Assembly (NCBI GenBank): GCA_001028815.1
Contig: LDJB01000002.1
Location: 372,001-436,000 of the forward strand
DNA from: Peptococcaceae bacterium 1109
GTDB lineage: Bacteria > Bacillota > Limnochordia > Darwinibacteriales > Darwinibacteriaceae
Length of the DNA stretch: 64,000 nucleotides
Reading direction: 5' to 3'
The notes under the pieces were generated by a model that was given only the letters and a program-made list of their open reading frames with translations, had not been told where the DNA came from and made no database searches. Shown one piece after another: positions 17,032 to 25,840 of this stretch. The position numbers and the translations under genes are program-made. Numbering within the stretch: the stretch's first letter is position 1; the number at the start of each line of letters is the position of its first letter.

Positions 17032-17241
17032 GTGAATACCATGTTCCAAGTAGGAGATTTCTTCGTACGCTTGAGAGATAAAGGAGATCGCCCCAAACTA
17101 ACAGTGTGGAATAGAGCGGGCAGTAAGATCGTCAGTGAGTTCATCAATATTGCCACACCTAGTTTCTGGGAGCAGATAGAGCAACTTACTTCTGCGGAAG
17201 TAGTTGAGCAAGTACGTGCCCTGGTCCAGCAAAGCGAATAG
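17032..17241 (+). CDS. Small hypothetical protein, 69 residues
   Basis: A 69-codon frame begins with GTG after an AAAGGGGG site and ends just before a good terminator, which supports it as a real gene. The product is soluble and mixed in charge, with a beta-rich first half (FQVGDFFVRLRDKG) and a helical, acidic C-terminus. I do not recognise the family. It is transcribed divergently from the UPF0016 transporter. Confidence 0.65.
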   Translation: MNTMFQVGDFFVRLRDKGDRPKLTVWNRAGSKIVSEFINIATPSFWEQIEQLTSAEVVEQVRALVQQSE

Positions 17242-17259
17242 CCCATTTGAATAAACGAG

Positions 17260-17296
17260 CCTTACCATGTAGCCCGCTTGGTAAGGTTTGTTTTTT
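17260..17296 (+). terminator. Intrinsic terminator after the 69-residue ORF
   Basis: CCTTACCA and TGGTAAGG form an 8-bp stem with an 11-nt loop, followed by TTTGTTTTTT. The convergent GH1 gene ends at the adjacent base. Confidence 0.85.
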
Positions 17297-18625
17297 CTAC
17301 TTTTTTCTGAGAAAGTCTCGATACCACAGGCCGCTATCCTTAATGGCCCGGGCTTGGCTTTGGTAATCTACAAAAACGATGCCAAACCGCTTGCTGTAGC
17401 CGAAGGCCCACTCGAAGTTATCCAGGAAAGACCACACATAGTATCCCCGCAAGGGTACGCCGCTGGCCACCGCTTCTGCCGCTTGGTGAAAGTGAGCTTC
17501 TAGGTATTCAACCCGGGCTGTGTCGTGCACTCGCCCTTCTTCCGCCTGATCTGGAAACGCCGCCCCGTTCTCAGTGATATACATGGGAATGGGGCCGTAA
17601 TCTTTCGTGAGCCTGGTAAGGAGATCGTAAAGGCCCTGGGGGTAGATCTCCCAGCCCATATCTGTTACAGGAAACTCCGGTGGGTATTCCTTCACACAGC
17701 AGGGGTCTTCATCGCTGTGGCCCACAATGCCCCGAGTATAATAGTTAATTCCCAGGAAGTCAATGGGTTCAGCAATTATGGCTAAATCTTCCATGGGAAG
17801 ATCAGGTAGGATCTGCCGTTCCTCAAACCACTCTGCCACATCAGCAGGATACTCACCCTTAAGCACAGGATCGAGGTACCAGCGGTTAGTCATCCCGTCC
17901 ATCCGCCGGGCAATGCACACATCCTTTTCCTCATCGCTATACGGGTAATATGGAGTTAGGTTTAGGGTTATTCCGATCTGCCCAGCGATGCCTAGCTCGC
18001 GGAAGGCCTGCACCGCCAAGCCGTGGCCGTAGAGGAGATGATGGCCCGCGGTAAGTGCTGCTTTGAAATCCCTGATTCCAGGCGCGTGAGTGCCGTAACC
18101 GTAACCTAGCATAGCTGCTACCCAGGGCTCGTTGATGGTAACCACCCACGGAAGGCGCTCACCGATCTCCTCAAGGACATACGCGGCATAATCCTGGAAG
18201 TACAACGCGACGTCTCGGCTCACCCACCCGCCGTACTCTTCCTGCAGTGCCTGAGGCAGATCCCAATGATACAGCGTGGCCATGGGTTTGATGCCCACTT
18301 TGTCCAGTTCATCTAAGAGCCGCTTGTAGAAATCCAACCCCTTAGGGTTTGGCTTACCCTTCCCCGCTGGGAAAACCCGAGGCCAAGCAATGGAAAAACG
18401 GTACGAATCCACCCCCAGCTCCGCCATGAGGGCCACATCTTCCTGATACCGATGATAATGATCACAGGCAATATCCCCGCGATCGCCCCCTGCCACTCTT
18501 CCCGGCATCCGGCAGAAACGATCCCAAATGCTCTCCCCTCGGCCATCGGCAAAAACCGCTCCCTCAATCTGGTACGAGGCAGTTGCAACACCCCAGACAA
18601 AGTCCTTCGGGAACCTCTCTTTCAC
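17297..18625 (-). CDS. Glycoside hydrolase family 1 beta-glucosidase
   Basis: GH1 enzymes hydrolyse beta-glucosides or beta-galactosides with retention. The acid/base Glu166 is in TINEPW and the nucleophile Glu352 in YITENG; the N-terminal signature FPKDFVWGVATASYQIEG is complete. There is no signal peptide, so it is cytosolic. There is no PTS signature such as a neighbouring EII gene, and the likely substrate is an unphosphorylated disaccharide. I prefer GTG 18625 over 18634, because GGAGGAGG then has a 9-nt spacing. Product 442 residues, normal length. Confidence 0.95.
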   Translation of the reverse strand: MKERFPKDFVWGVATASYQIEGAVFADGRGESIWDRFCRMPGRVAGGDRGDIACDHYHRYQEDVALMAELGVDSYRFSIAWPRVFPAGKGKPNPKGLDFYKRLLDELDKVGIKPMATLYHWDLPQALQEEYGGWVSRDVALYFQDYAAYVLEEIGERLPWVVTINEPWVAAMLGYGYGTHAPGIRDFKAALTAGHHLLYGHGLAVQAFRELGIAGQIGITLNLTPYYPYSDEEKDVCIARRMDGMTNRWYLDPVLKGEYPADVAEWFEERQILPDLPMEDLAIIAEPIDFLGINYYTRGIVGHSDEDPCCVKEYPPEFPVTDMGWEIYPQGLYDLLTRLTKDYGPIPMYITENGAAFPDQAEEGRVHDTARVEYLEAHFHQAAEAVASGVPLRGYYVWSFLDNFEWAFGYSKRFGIVFVDYQSQARAIKDSGLWYRDFLRKK

Positions 18626-18718
18626 TTTAACCACCCTCCTCCGCGGTATATGCTAATAGTTTCGCAATAGAGCACCCTGTTCCTGCCCACTGGCAAGTTC
18701 GCGCGCGGAGTCACCAAG

Positions 18719-18747
18719 TTGACATCACTTGGCTGGTAACGTAATAT
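18719..18747 (+). promoter_or_regulatory. Promoter for lplA
   Basis: A perfect TTGACA (18719-18724) and TAATAT (18742-18747, 4 of 6) are separated by 17 nt, ending about 40 nt before the lplA start. Confidence 0.65.
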
Positions 18748-18789
18748 TTTCCTAGGTACTAAGTTTCTTCACCGGAAAGAAGGTGCCCC

Positions 18790-19776
18790 ATGATTCGTGT
18801 TATAAACGACAGCAAGCTTCCCCAATTTAACTTGGCTCTGGAGGAATATGTCCTTAACCACCTAGACCCCCGCCACCCATATGTGATCATCTGGCAAAAC
18901 GAGCCCGCGGTGATTATCGGGCGCAACCAGAATACATTAGCGGAAGTGAACATGAAGTTTGTCAAAGAAAAGGGCATCCATGTGGTGCGGCGCCTCTCTG
19001 GCGGCGGTGCCGTCTACCACGATCTAGGGAACCTCAACTTTACGTTCATTGTGGATGGGGACAAAGGGGTAGTGAGCAACTTCGAGTTCTTTACCAGGCC
19101 CGTGATTAAGGCCCTGCACAGCTTGGGCGTACAAGCAGAGTTTTCAGGACGGAACGATATCACGATTGATGGTAAGAAGTTTTCTGGCAATGCCCAGTAC
19201 TGGTCGAAAAACCGTCTCCTCCACCACGGCACAATCTTATTCAACTCAGATCTCGCGGTTGTGCAAGAAGCTCTGAATGTGAAAACGGACAAGCTGCAAG
19301 CCAAGGGGATCAAATCGGTACGCAGCCGGGTAACCAACATCTACCCGTACCTCAAGACACCAGTAACCATAGAGGAATTCAAAGAGATCCTGCTGAAGTT
19401 CATGCAAGAGGAGCAAACGGGCCCGGACATCGCCCTCACTCCGGAGCAAGTGACAGAAGTGGAAAGAATCAAGGCCGAGCGCTATGCCCGATGGGAATGG
19501 AACTTTGGGGAATCTCCTGAATGCGAAATCGTGAAAGAACAGCGTTTCGCCGGGGGCAAGCTTGAGCTCCACCTCAACATCAGGGAAGGCCGCATTAGTG
19601 ACCTGCAAATCTTCGGCGACTTCTTCGGTACGCTTCCAGTGAGGGAACTCGCGGAAAGGATCAACGGCCGTCAGTACCGGGAAGAGGATGTGGCCGCCGC
19701 CTTAGCGGAGGTAGATTTCACTCAATACTTCTTAGGGATAAGTGAAGCAGAGTTCATAGAGTGTTTGTTCAGCTAA
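18790..19776 (+). CDS. lplA: Lipoate-protein ligase A
   Basis: LplA activates lipoate with ATP and transfers it to lysine in lipoyl domains. The lipoate-binding signature RRLSGGGAVYHD, the GRNDITIDGKKFSGNAQ loop with its catalytic lysine, and the C-terminal accessory domain (about 245-328) are visible, at the normal length of about 330. It is transcribed toward the pyruvate dehydrogenase operon, whose E2 protein has a lipoyl domain, so E2 is a likely substrate. GAAGGTG lies before the ATG. Confidence 0.95.
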   Translation: MIRVINDSKLPQFNLALEEYVLNHLDPRHPYVIIWQNEPAVIIGRNQNTLAEVNMKFVKEKGIHVVRRLSGGGAVYHDLGNLNFTFIVDGDKGVVSNFEFFTRPVIKALHSLGVQAEFSGRNDITIDGKKFSGNAQYWSKNRLLHHGTILFNSDLAVVQEALNVKTDKLQAKGIKSVRSRVTNIYPYLKTPVTIEEFKEILLKFMQEEQTGPDIALTPEQVTEVERIKAERYARWEWNFGESPECEIVKEQRFAGGKLELHLNIREGRISDLQIFGDFFGTLPVRELAERINGRQYREEDVAAALAEVDFTQYFLGISEAEFIECLFS

Positions 19777-19783
19777 CCAGAAG

Positions 19784-19819
19784 AAAACGCGCATCCCTGT
19801 TGTGGGAATGCGCGTTTTT
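19784..19819. terminator. Bidirectional terminator between lplA and lpdA
   Basis: A GC-rich stem built on AAACGCGCAT / ATGCGCGTTT has a T run on both strands, serving the convergent lplA and pyruvate dehydrogenase operon. Confidence 0.85.
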
Positions 19820-19842
19820 GCATGCACTTAAAGGGCTCGGTT

Positions 19843-21219
19843 TTAGCGGTTCGCGACGTGGATAGGCATGCCCAGCCCTGCATGGGCAGCCTCCATCAAG
19901 GCCTCCGAGAGAGTGGGGTGAGGGTGAATGGTCTGAGCCAAGTCGCTTAAGGTGGCCTCCAGCTGGAGGGCATTTGCGGCCTCAGCAATGAGATCGGTGG
20001 CGTATGGGCCCACGATGTGGACGCCTAAGATTTCCCCGTACTGTCTGTCCGCAACGATCTTCACAAACCCATCCCGCTCACCTTCTGCAAGGGCCTTGCC
20101 GTTAGCGGCAAAGGGAAAGGTGCCCGTCTGCACATCATGTCCTCGTTCCCGGGCTGCCTCTTCTGTAAGGCCCACCACGGCGATCTCAGGGAAGGAATAG
20201 ACACACGCAGGGATTTTGTGGTAATCAACTTGAGCGCTGCCACCCAGGATGTTCTCTACCGCAACAATTCCTTCTGCGGAAGCAGTGTGGGCCAGCATCT
20301 GTTTGCCGTTCACATCACCGATGGCGTACACCCCTGGCACACTGGTTTCCATCCGCTCGTTGGTCTTTATCCCCCGCCCTTCCAGTGCTAAGCCCAGGCT
20401 ATCGGCGGCCTCTGTGTTGGGGATGCGCCCCAACGAGACCAAGACCGCATCACCTGTGAAGAGATGCACCTCGTCCCCAACCTTCACAACCACTGTGGAG
20501 CCTTCAAAGCGCTGTACATCTGCCTCTTCAAAGATCTGCACGCCTTCTCGTTTGAGGATACGCCGCATGAGATCTTGGACATCTTTGTCCAAGCCGTTTA
20601 GAATGCTGAACTTCTCCAGCACGATCACTTCCGAACCTAGGGCCTGGAAGAGAGCGGCAAACTCAATCCCAATCACACCGCCCCCCACTACGATAAAGCG
20701 CTTAGGGATCTGAGAGAGATTCAAAGCACCGGTGCTGTCCACAACTGCGCCGCTCGCGGCCGCCTCCTCCAAGCCCGGGATGGGCAGCATCATCGGCCGG
20801 GAACCTGTGGCAATGATCAGGTTGTTCGCGGTAACAGCCGTTCCCCCTACTTCAATAGTGTGCTTATCCTTAACGGTGCCCCGGCCGTTAATCACCTTGA
20901 CGCCGTTGTGCTTCAAGAGCTGGGCCACCCCACCAGTAAGCTGCTTTACTACCTTATCCTTGCGGCCGAGGACCGCGGCCCAGTCCACCTTCACTTCCCC
21001 CTGGACAACAACGCCGAACCTGGCCGCTTGAACCACCTCTTGATAGGCCTGGGCGCTGCGGAGGAGGGTTTTGGTGGGGATGCAGCCTACATTCAGGCAT
21101 ACTCCCCCGAGGCTTTCTTCTTCAATCAAAACGGTCTTCGCGCCCTTTTGGGCGGCGCGGATGGCTGCAACATATCCTCCGGGGCCGCCCCCTAAGATCG
21201 CGATATCATACTGAGCCAT
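19843..21219 (-). CDS. lpdA: Dihydrolipoamide dehydrogenase (E3)
   Basis: E3 reoxidises dihydrolipoamide on E2 and passes electrons to NAD+. The FAD motif GGGPGGYVAAIRA, the redox-active disulfide CLNVGC (Cys41, Cys46), the NAD-binding GGGVIGIE, and the C-terminal HPHPTLSE with its catalytic His are present in a 458-residue protein. It is the last gene of the pyruvate dehydrogenase operon, 13 nt after the E2 gene, and is followed by a bidirectional terminator. Confidence 0.97.
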   Translation of the reverse strand: MAQYDIAILGGGPGGYVAAIRAAQKGAKTVLIEEESLGGVCLNVGCIPTKTLLRSAQAYQEVVQAARFGVVVQGEVKVDWAAVLGRKDKVVKQLTGGVAQLLKHNGVKVINGRGTVKDKHTIEVGGTAVTANNLIIATGSRPMMLPIPGLEEAAASGAVVDSTGALNLSQIPKRFIVVGGGVIGIEFAALFQALGSEVIVLEKFSILNGLDKDVQDLMRRILKREGVQIFEEADVQRFEGSTVVVKVGDEVHLFTGDAVLVSLGRIPNTEAADSLGLALEGRGIKTNERMETSVPGVYAIGDVNGKQMLAHTASAEGIVAVENILGGSAQVDYHKIPACVYSFPEIAVVGLTEEAARERGHDVQTGTFPFAANGKALAEGERDGFVKIVADRQYGEILGVHIVGPYATDLIAEAANALQLEATLSDLAQTIHPHPTLSEALMEAAHAGLGMPIHVANR

Positions 21220-21232
21220 TGCCTTCCTCCTT

Positions 21233-22510
21233 CTAGCTGAGCGTGAGCCGCATGGGATCGTGCAAGTATTCCTTTACCCTAGCCAGGAACCGCCCAGCAG
21301 TAGCTCCATCCACAAAGCGGTGGTCGAAGCTCACCGTCAACGGCATGATGTGGCGAATCGCGATGCTATCATCTTCGCCTACCACAGGTTGCTTTCGAAT
21401 AGCTCCCACTCCCAGAATAGCTGCCTCAGGCGGGCGAATCACAGGGATGCCGGAACCAACCCCTACAGCTCCGTAATTTGTGACGGTGAAGGTCCCCTGC
21501 TGCAGGTCCTCCAGGGCCACGGTGCGGCTCCGGGTTGCCTCGATCAGTTCACTCATCCGCTTTGCCATGGGGAGAATCCCTATCTTATCTGCGTGCTTGA
21601 TCACGGGGACCAAGAGGCCATCGGGAGTGTCCACAGCAATGCCGATGTTGAGATCATGCTTTATGACGATTTCCTGCGCCGCCTCATCAAAACTGGCGTT
21701 GAGCTTGGGGTATTCCTGCAGCGCCAAAGTGACTGCCTTGATGATAAAGGGCAGGTAGGTGAGCTTGATCCCTTGTGCCTCTGCTAGCTCCTTGACTTCA
21801 GAGCGGAAAACCACCAGGTCTGTTACATCCACATCGTCCATGACAGCAGCATGAGGGATTTCCCGCTTAGACTGGGCCATGTTCCGGGCAATGGTCCTTC
21901 CCAGAGCGGTGAGGGGGATACGCTCTTCGTTAGGCCCTGCAGGGAGTGGAGCTGCTTGGGCGGCCACTGAGGAGGCCGTAGGGGCCTCAGGGGTGGCAGC
22001 TGTTGGGCCTATCTGGGCGGCCCTGCGGATATCTTCCTTCATGACCCGACCTTGCGGGCCTGTGCCCTCCACCGTGGCAATGTCAACGCCCAAGTCCCGG
22101 GCGAGTTTGCGGGCTACTGGGGTTGCCAGCACCTTGCCCTTCCGGGCTTGTTCAGGGCCCTTAGAAGCAGCCTCGCCACTTGGTGCCAGCACCCGTGCGG
22201 AGCTTTCCAAGGCTCCCACCACTGCACCTGCATCTTCTTCATCGGACCCTTGGGCTGCTTCGGGAGCCGCGCCCTCGCCAGTGTCAATGTGGACCACAAC
22301 CTGCCCCACGTGGATTGTGTCCCCCTCTTGAGCTAGGAGCGCCGCGATCTTCCCGCTCGCAGGCGATGGGATTTCAGCATTTACTTTATCTGTCTCCACC
22401 AGGAAGAGGGAGTCACCCTCTTTAACCTCCTGGCCTACCTCAACAAGCCACTTGAGAATGACACCCTCATGGATGCCTTCCCCGATATCTGCAAACCTAA
22501 ATTCCAACAC
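21233..22510 (-). CDS. pdhC: Dihydrolipoyl acyltransferase (E2) of pyruvate dehydrogenase
   Basis: E2 is the core of the complex and transfers the acyl group to CoA. Its domains are in order: one lipoyl domain with Lys42 in ETDKVNAE, an Ala/Pro/Glu-rich linker (about 78-125), an E3/E1-binding domain (about 128-165, motif [15 protein letters not shown]), a second linker, and the catalytic domain ending with SFDHRFVDG (the DHRxxDG motif). At 425 residues it resembles Bacillus PdhC or the branched-chain E2; context and the E1 sequences favour pyruvate, but branched-chain keto acids are not excluded. Confidence 0.94.
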   Translation of the reverse strand: MLEFRFADIGEGIHEGVILKWLVEVGQEVKEGDSLFLVETDKVNAEIPSPASGKIAALLAQEGDTIHVGQVVVHIDTGEGAAPEAAQGSDEEDAGAVVGALESSARVLAPSGEAASKGPEQARKGKVLATPVARKLARDLGVDIATVEGTGPQGRVMKEDIRRAAQIGPTAATPEAPTASSVAAQAAPLPAGPNEERIPLTALGRTIARNMAQSKREIPHAAVMDDVDVTDLVVFRSEVKELAEAQGIKLTYLPFIIKAVTLALQEYPKLNASFDEAAQEIVIKHDLNIGIAVDTPDGLLVPVIKHADKIGILPMAKRMSELIEATRSRTVALEDLQQGTFTVTNYGAVGVGSGIPVIRPPEAAILGVGAIRKQPVVGEDDSIAIRHIMPLTVSFDHRFVDGATAGRFLARVKEYLHDPMRLTLS

Positions 22511-22523
22511 GAGGGGTCACCTC

Positions 22524-23501
22524 CTAGAAATTCACAACGTCCCGGATTCCAGCCGCGATGCGATCTGCATCCAGGAAGTAGTGGTGTTCACCCCTGGGAA
22601 GGGGAATGGTGATATCGAAGCCCGTAAGGCGTGTGGGCGGTGCTTCAAGGTACAGGAACGCCTTTTCGTTCACCAGGGCGATTAGCTCTGCCCCAGGGCC
22701 GAAGGTTTTCATCGCCTCATGCACTACCACAAACCTACCTGTCTTCTTCACAGACTCAACTATGGCAGCCCGATCAAACGGGGCAATCGTCCGCAAATCA
22801 ATGACCTCCGCATCGATGCCCTCGGCGGCCAACTGTTCTGCCGCTTTCATCACATCGTGCACGTAAGCACCCCAGGTGACTACCGTGACTGCCTCCCCTT
22901 CCCGGACAATCTTAGCCTTGCCAATGGGAATGGTGTAGTCTTCCTCTGGCACTTCTTGGCGGAACGCCCGGTAGATCTTGGACGGCTCCAAGAAGAAGAC
23001 CGGGTCATCATCTCGGATGGCAGAGAGCAGCAGCCCCTTGGCATCATAAGGTGTAGAAGGCACCACAATCTTCAGCCCAGGAATGTGCCCCAAAATGCTC
23101 TCTAAGCTTTCTGAATGATGCTCCAGAGCCTTAATGCCCCCACCATGGGGCATGCGGATAACCAGGGGAAGGGTGAGCCTGCCCCGAGTGCGGTTCCGCA
23201 TCCGGGCCACGTGAGACACGATCTGATTGTACGCGGGGTACATAAACCCGGAAAACTGAATCTCCGCCACAGGCCGCAGGCCGTTGATAGCCATGCCTAC
23301 CGCCATGCCTACAATTGCCCCTTCCGCAAGGGGAGTGTCAAAGCAGCGATCGGGGCCGTACTTCTTCTGCAGCCCTACTGTGGCCCGGAAGACGCCCCCT
23401 TCAACACCTACATCTTCCCCGAAGACTACTACCCGCTCATCCCGGGCCATTTCGTGATCGAGGGTATGGTTAACAGTGCTGACCAGATTCATCAAGGCCA
23501 T
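22524..23501 (-). CDS. pdhB: Pyruvate dehydrogenase E1 component, beta subunit
   Basis: The 325-residue beta subunit has the transketolase-type pyrimidine-binding domain (about 4-175) and the C-terminal domain (about 190-315). Family motifs include FGEDVGVEGGVFRAT, DTPLAEGAIVG and MPHGGG. It begins 2 bases after the alpha-subunit stop, with its ribosome binding site GGAAGGTG inside the alpha gene, so equal expression of the two is likely. Confidence 0.95.
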   Translation of the reverse strand: MALMNLVSTVNHTLDHEMARDERVVVFGEDVGVEGGVFRATVGLQKKYGPDRCFDTPLAEGAIVGMAVGMAINGLRPVAEIQFSGFMYPAYNQIVSHVARMRNRTRGRLTLPLVIRMPHGGGIKALEHHSESLESILGHIPGLKIVVPSTPYDAKGLLLSAIRDDDPVFFLEPSKIYRAFRQEVPEEDYTIPIGKAKIVREGEAVTVVTWGAYVHDVMKAAEQLAAEGIDAEVIDLRTIAPFDRAAIVESVKKTGRFVVVHEAMKTFGPGAELIALVNEKAFLYLEAPPTRLTGFDITIPLPRGEHHYFLDADRIAAGIRDVVNF

Positions 23502-23502
23502 G

Positions 23503-24588
23503 CTATTTCACCTTCCCTTCCAGGTACTGAACATACTCCTGGTACTGCTCCTTGAGATGTTCAGGCATGTCCCTATAGGTGTACTTGAAGAAGTCTTCCA
23601 GCTGAGGTTCTCCCGTCTCCTCAACTTTGCGGAAGACCTCCAAGGCGTAGGCTTCGTATTCTGCCACTTGCGCCTCATCTTGCTCCGCGCTCCACAAGCC
23701 TTGGGCTATGAGATACTCCTTGGTGCGCTTGATAGGATCCCGCGCCTGCCACACCAGCACTTCATCATCTTCACGGTACTTGGTAGGATCGTCAGAAGTG
23801 GTGTGAGCGCCTAAGCGGTACGTGTAAGCCTCAATCAACGTGGGGCCTTCTCCTGCCCGAGCTCGGTTAACTGCTTCCTCAACGGCAGCATACACCGCAA
23901 ACAGGTCATTCCCATCTACTTGGATGCCGGGGATACCAGCAGCCACAGCTTTCTGAGCCAAAGTCGAGGCCTTGGTCTGCACCGCCCGCTTCACAGAGAT
24001 CGCGTACTGGTTGTTCTGGATGAAGAACACCACCGGTGCAGAGAATACGCCTGCAAAGTTCAGAGCTTCGCTAAAGTCCCCAATAGAAGTGCCCCCATCA
24101 CCCACATACCCGATGGTGACATCATCTTCGCCCTTGAGCTTGGACGCCATGGCAAGGCCTAAAGCGTGATTAAGCTGGGACGCGATGGGGATAGAAATAG
24201 GCAGCATCCGCACATTCTCCGGAAAATGGCTGCCCCACTCGTTACCGTACCAATATAAATAGATGTGTTCTAAACTTACTCCCTTAACCAGCCAAGCCCC
24301 CAACTCACGGAAGGCCGGGACTAGCCAGTCAGTCTCACGTAACACAGCAGCCGAGCCTACCTGTGCTGCTTCCTGGCCCGTATTAGGGGCATAGGTAAGC
24401 ATCCGTCCCTGCCGCTGCAGCTGCAGGGCCTTGGTATCCGCCGCTCTTGTCAAGAGCATCACTTTATACAGCTCCAGAACTCTCTCATCACTGAGATCTG
24501 GCTTAAGCTCAGGGGCAACGATCCTTCCCTCAGCGTCCATAATCTGGAGCATTTCACCTTTTAGAGGGTCGAAACGCTTGGTAAGCAT
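23503..24588 (-). CDS. pdhA: Pyruvate dehydrogenase E1 component, alpha subunit
   Basis: The alpha subunit binds thiamine diphosphate and decarboxylates pyruvate. The ThDP motif runs from GDGGTSIGDFSEALNFA to IQNNQYAIS, and the phosphorylation-loop-like GAHTTSDDPTKYR is visible. The N-terminal ~40 residues, typical of Bacillus-type PdhA, are present. It is the first gene of the operon E1alpha-E1beta-E2-E3. A pyruvate dehydrogenase complex suggests oxygen-respiring or facultative growth. The promoter upstream overlaps a Fur-like box. Confidence 0.96.
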   Translation of the reverse strand: MLTKRFDPLKGEMLQIMDAEGRIVAPELKPDLSDERVLELYKVMLLTRAADTKALQLQRQGRMLTYAPNTGQEAAQVGSAAVLRETDWLVPAFRELGAWLVKGVSLEHIYLYWYGNEWGSHFPENVRMLPISIPIASQLNHALGLAMASKLKGEDDVTIGYVGDGGTSIGDFSEALNFAGVFSAPVVFFIQNNQYAISVKRAVQTKASTLAQKAVAAGIPGIQVDGNDLFAVYAAVEEAVNRARAGEGPTLIEAYTYRLGAHTTSDDPTKYREDDEVLVWQARDPIKRTKEYLIAQGLWSAEQDEAQVAEYEAYALEVFRKVEETGEPQLEDFFKYTYRDMPEHLKEQYQEYVQYLEGKVK

Positions 24589-24623
24589 GGTTGACCACCC
24601 TTTCCATTGGTTGCTGCATGCTT

Positions 24624-24652
24624 ACAATATCATATGTGAGAATGATTTTCAA
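24624..24652 (-). promoter_or_regulatory. Promoter of the pyruvate dehydrogenase operon
   Basis: TTGAAA (24652-24647) and TATTGT (24629-24624) are separated by 17 nt on the minus strand; transcription would start near 24617, about 30 nt before pdhA. Confidence 0.55.
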
Positions 24653-24656
24653 TCTC
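24638..24656 (-). promoter_or_regulatory. Fur-like box overlapping the pdh promoter
   Basis: GAGATTGAAAATCATTCTC on the minus strand matches the classical 19-bp Fur consensus (GATAATGATAATCATTATC) at 15 positions. It covers the -35 and part of the spacer, a position suited to repression. A Fur-family regulator (Fur, PerR or Zur) is inferred; none is encoded in this window. Confidence 0.5.
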
Positions 24657-24692
24657 ATTCCATAAATACTCTGTCAGGATTTGGTTATATAT

Positions 24693-24719
24693 AAAAAAAA
24701 GACCGCCTATAGCGGTCTT
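24693..24719 (-). terminator. Intrinsic terminator of the tRNA cluster
   Basis: AAGACCGC and GCGGTCTT form a perfect 8-bp stem with a 5-nt loop, followed by eight Ts on the minus strand, 14 nt after tRNA-Ala. Confidence 0.92.
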
Positions 24720-24732
24720 CCTCTATTCAAAA

Positions 24733-24808
<76 letters not shown>

Positions 24809-24811
24809 ATA

Positions 24812-24887
24812 TGGTACCCCCAACCGGATTTGAACCGGTGCCTTCGCCGTGAAAGGGCGGTGTCCTAGGCCGCTAGACGATGGGGGC
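24812..24887 (-). tRNA. tRNA-Glu (TTC)
   Basis: Begins GCCCCCATCGTCTAG; anticodon loop CTTTCAC; CCA encoded. Three bases separate it from tRNA-Ala. Confidence 0.97.
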
Positions 24888-24897
24888 ACAAAAAATA

Positions 24898-24974
24898 TGG
24901 TGGTTCCTGCTGGAGTCGAACCAGCGACCTCTGCCATGTCAAGGCAGCACTCTAACCAACTGAGCTAAGGAACC
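24898..24974 (-). tRNA. tRNA-Val (GAC)
   Basis: Begins GGTTCCTTAGCTCAG; anticodon loop TTGACAT; CCA encoded. This is the second valine tRNA of the cluster, reading GUC/GUU. Confidence 0.96.
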
Positions 24975-24977
24975 ACA

Positions 24978-25053
24978 TGGTGCCCAGAGCCGGAATCGAA
25001 CCAGCGACACGGGGATTTTCAGTCCCCTGCTCTACCGACTGAGCTATCTGGGC
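24978..25053 (-). tRNA. tRNA-Phe (GAA)
   Basis: Begins GCCCAGATAGCTCAG; anticodon loop CTGAAAA; CCA encoded. Confidence 0.97.
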
Positions 25054-25056
25054 AAG

Positions 25057-25132
25057 TGGCTGGGGTGCCTGGACTCGAACCAGGGAATGCAGGAGTCAAA
25101 GTCCTGTGCCTTACCGACTTGGCTACACCCCA
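25057..25132 (-). tRNA. tRNA-Gln (TTG)
   Basis: Begins TGGGGTGTAGCCAAG, the usual form of tRNA-Gln; anticodon loop CTTTGAC; CCA encoded. Confidence 0.97.
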
Positions 25133-25135
25133 TTA

Positions 25136-25212
25136 TGGCGGAACCGACGAGACTCGAACTCGCGATCTCCGGCGTGACAGGCCGGCGTGTTAACCAACTA
25201 CACCACGGCTCC
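25136..25212 (-). tRNA. tRNA-Asp (GTC), cluster copy
   Basis: Identical over 77 nt to the solitary tRNA-Asp at 8170-8246. Anticodon loop CTGTCAC; CCA encoded. Confidence 0.97.
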
Positions 25213-25228
25213 ATGGTTTGAAAAATTA

Positions 25229-25316
25229 TGGTGCGGAAGAAGGGACTTGAACCCTTACAGGATTAGCTCCTACAAGGCCCTCAACCTTGCGCGTCTGCCA
25301 ATTCCGCCACTTCCGC
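25229..25316 (-). tRNA. tRNA-Leu (GAG)
   Basis: An 88-nt class II tRNA with a long variable arm; begins GCGGAAGTGGCGGAA; anticodon loop TTGAGGG; CCA encoded. Confidence 0.96.
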
Positions 25317-25344
25317 AAGTTTGCTTTATGCTGTGTGATAAAAA

Positions 25345-25420
25345 TGGAGCCGATGGCCGGAGTCGAACCGGCGACCCCTTCCTTACCATGGAAGTGCTCT
25401 GCCTGCTGAGCTACATCGGC
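25345..25420 (-). tRNA. tRNA-Thr (GGT)
   Basis: Begins GCCGATGTAGCTCAG; anticodon loop ATGGTAA; CCA encoded. Confidence 0.96.
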
Positions 25421-25436
25421 TTTTTTGGACAAAAAG

Positions 25437-25512
25437 TGGAGCGGTAGACGAGACTCGAACTCGCAACCTTCGCGATGGCAACGCGATGCTCTACCAATTG
25501 AGCTACTACCGC
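25437..25512 (-). tRNA. tRNA-Gly (GCC)
   Basis: Begins GCGGTAGTAGCTCAA; anticodon loop TTGCCAT; CCA encoded. Confidence 0.97.
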
Positions 25513-25513
25513 A

Positions 25514-25589
25514 TGGTGGGCGAAACAGGGCTCGAACCTGTGACCCCCTGCTTGTAAGGCAGGTGCTCTCCCAGCTGAGCTATTCGCCC
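25514..25589 (-). tRNA. tRNA-Val (TAC)
   Basis: Begins GGGCGAATAGCTCAG; anticodon loop CTTACAA; CCA encoded. First gene of the cluster; only one base separates it from tRNA-Gly. Confidence 0.97.
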
Positions 25590-25624
25590 TAGGCTTGAAG
25601 CTTTCAAGCTCCGGACAATTTAGA

Positions 25625-25653
25625 AGTATACCAGCTCTCTGCTGAGATGTCAA
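25625..25653 (-). promoter_or_regulatory. Strong sigma-A promoter of the tRNA cluster
   Basis: A perfect TTGACA (25653-25648) and TATACT (25630-25625) are separated by 17 nt, 36 nt before tRNA-Val. It would serve all ten tRNAs as one transcript. Confidence 0.88.
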
Positions 25654-25840
25654 CAGTCTCGAGACATTTTTATTTGCCAGTGTCCAAGACGCCGCATCCA
25701 TCCGCATTTACCTATTCTATGCATGGAGCAAAATCCCTTCTCCTCACCGGGAAGTTCAGGAGGAATTTTTCGCGCCTCAGAGAACTACAGTAATTAGATA
25801 ACAAGCGCCAAACATCAACTAAAGAAGGGGAGGCTGTGCG

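Noticed and set aside
19784-19819. Attachment site or mobile element boundary
   Set aside because: The inverted repeat has T runs on both sides and lies between convergent genes, so a bidirectional terminator explains it.
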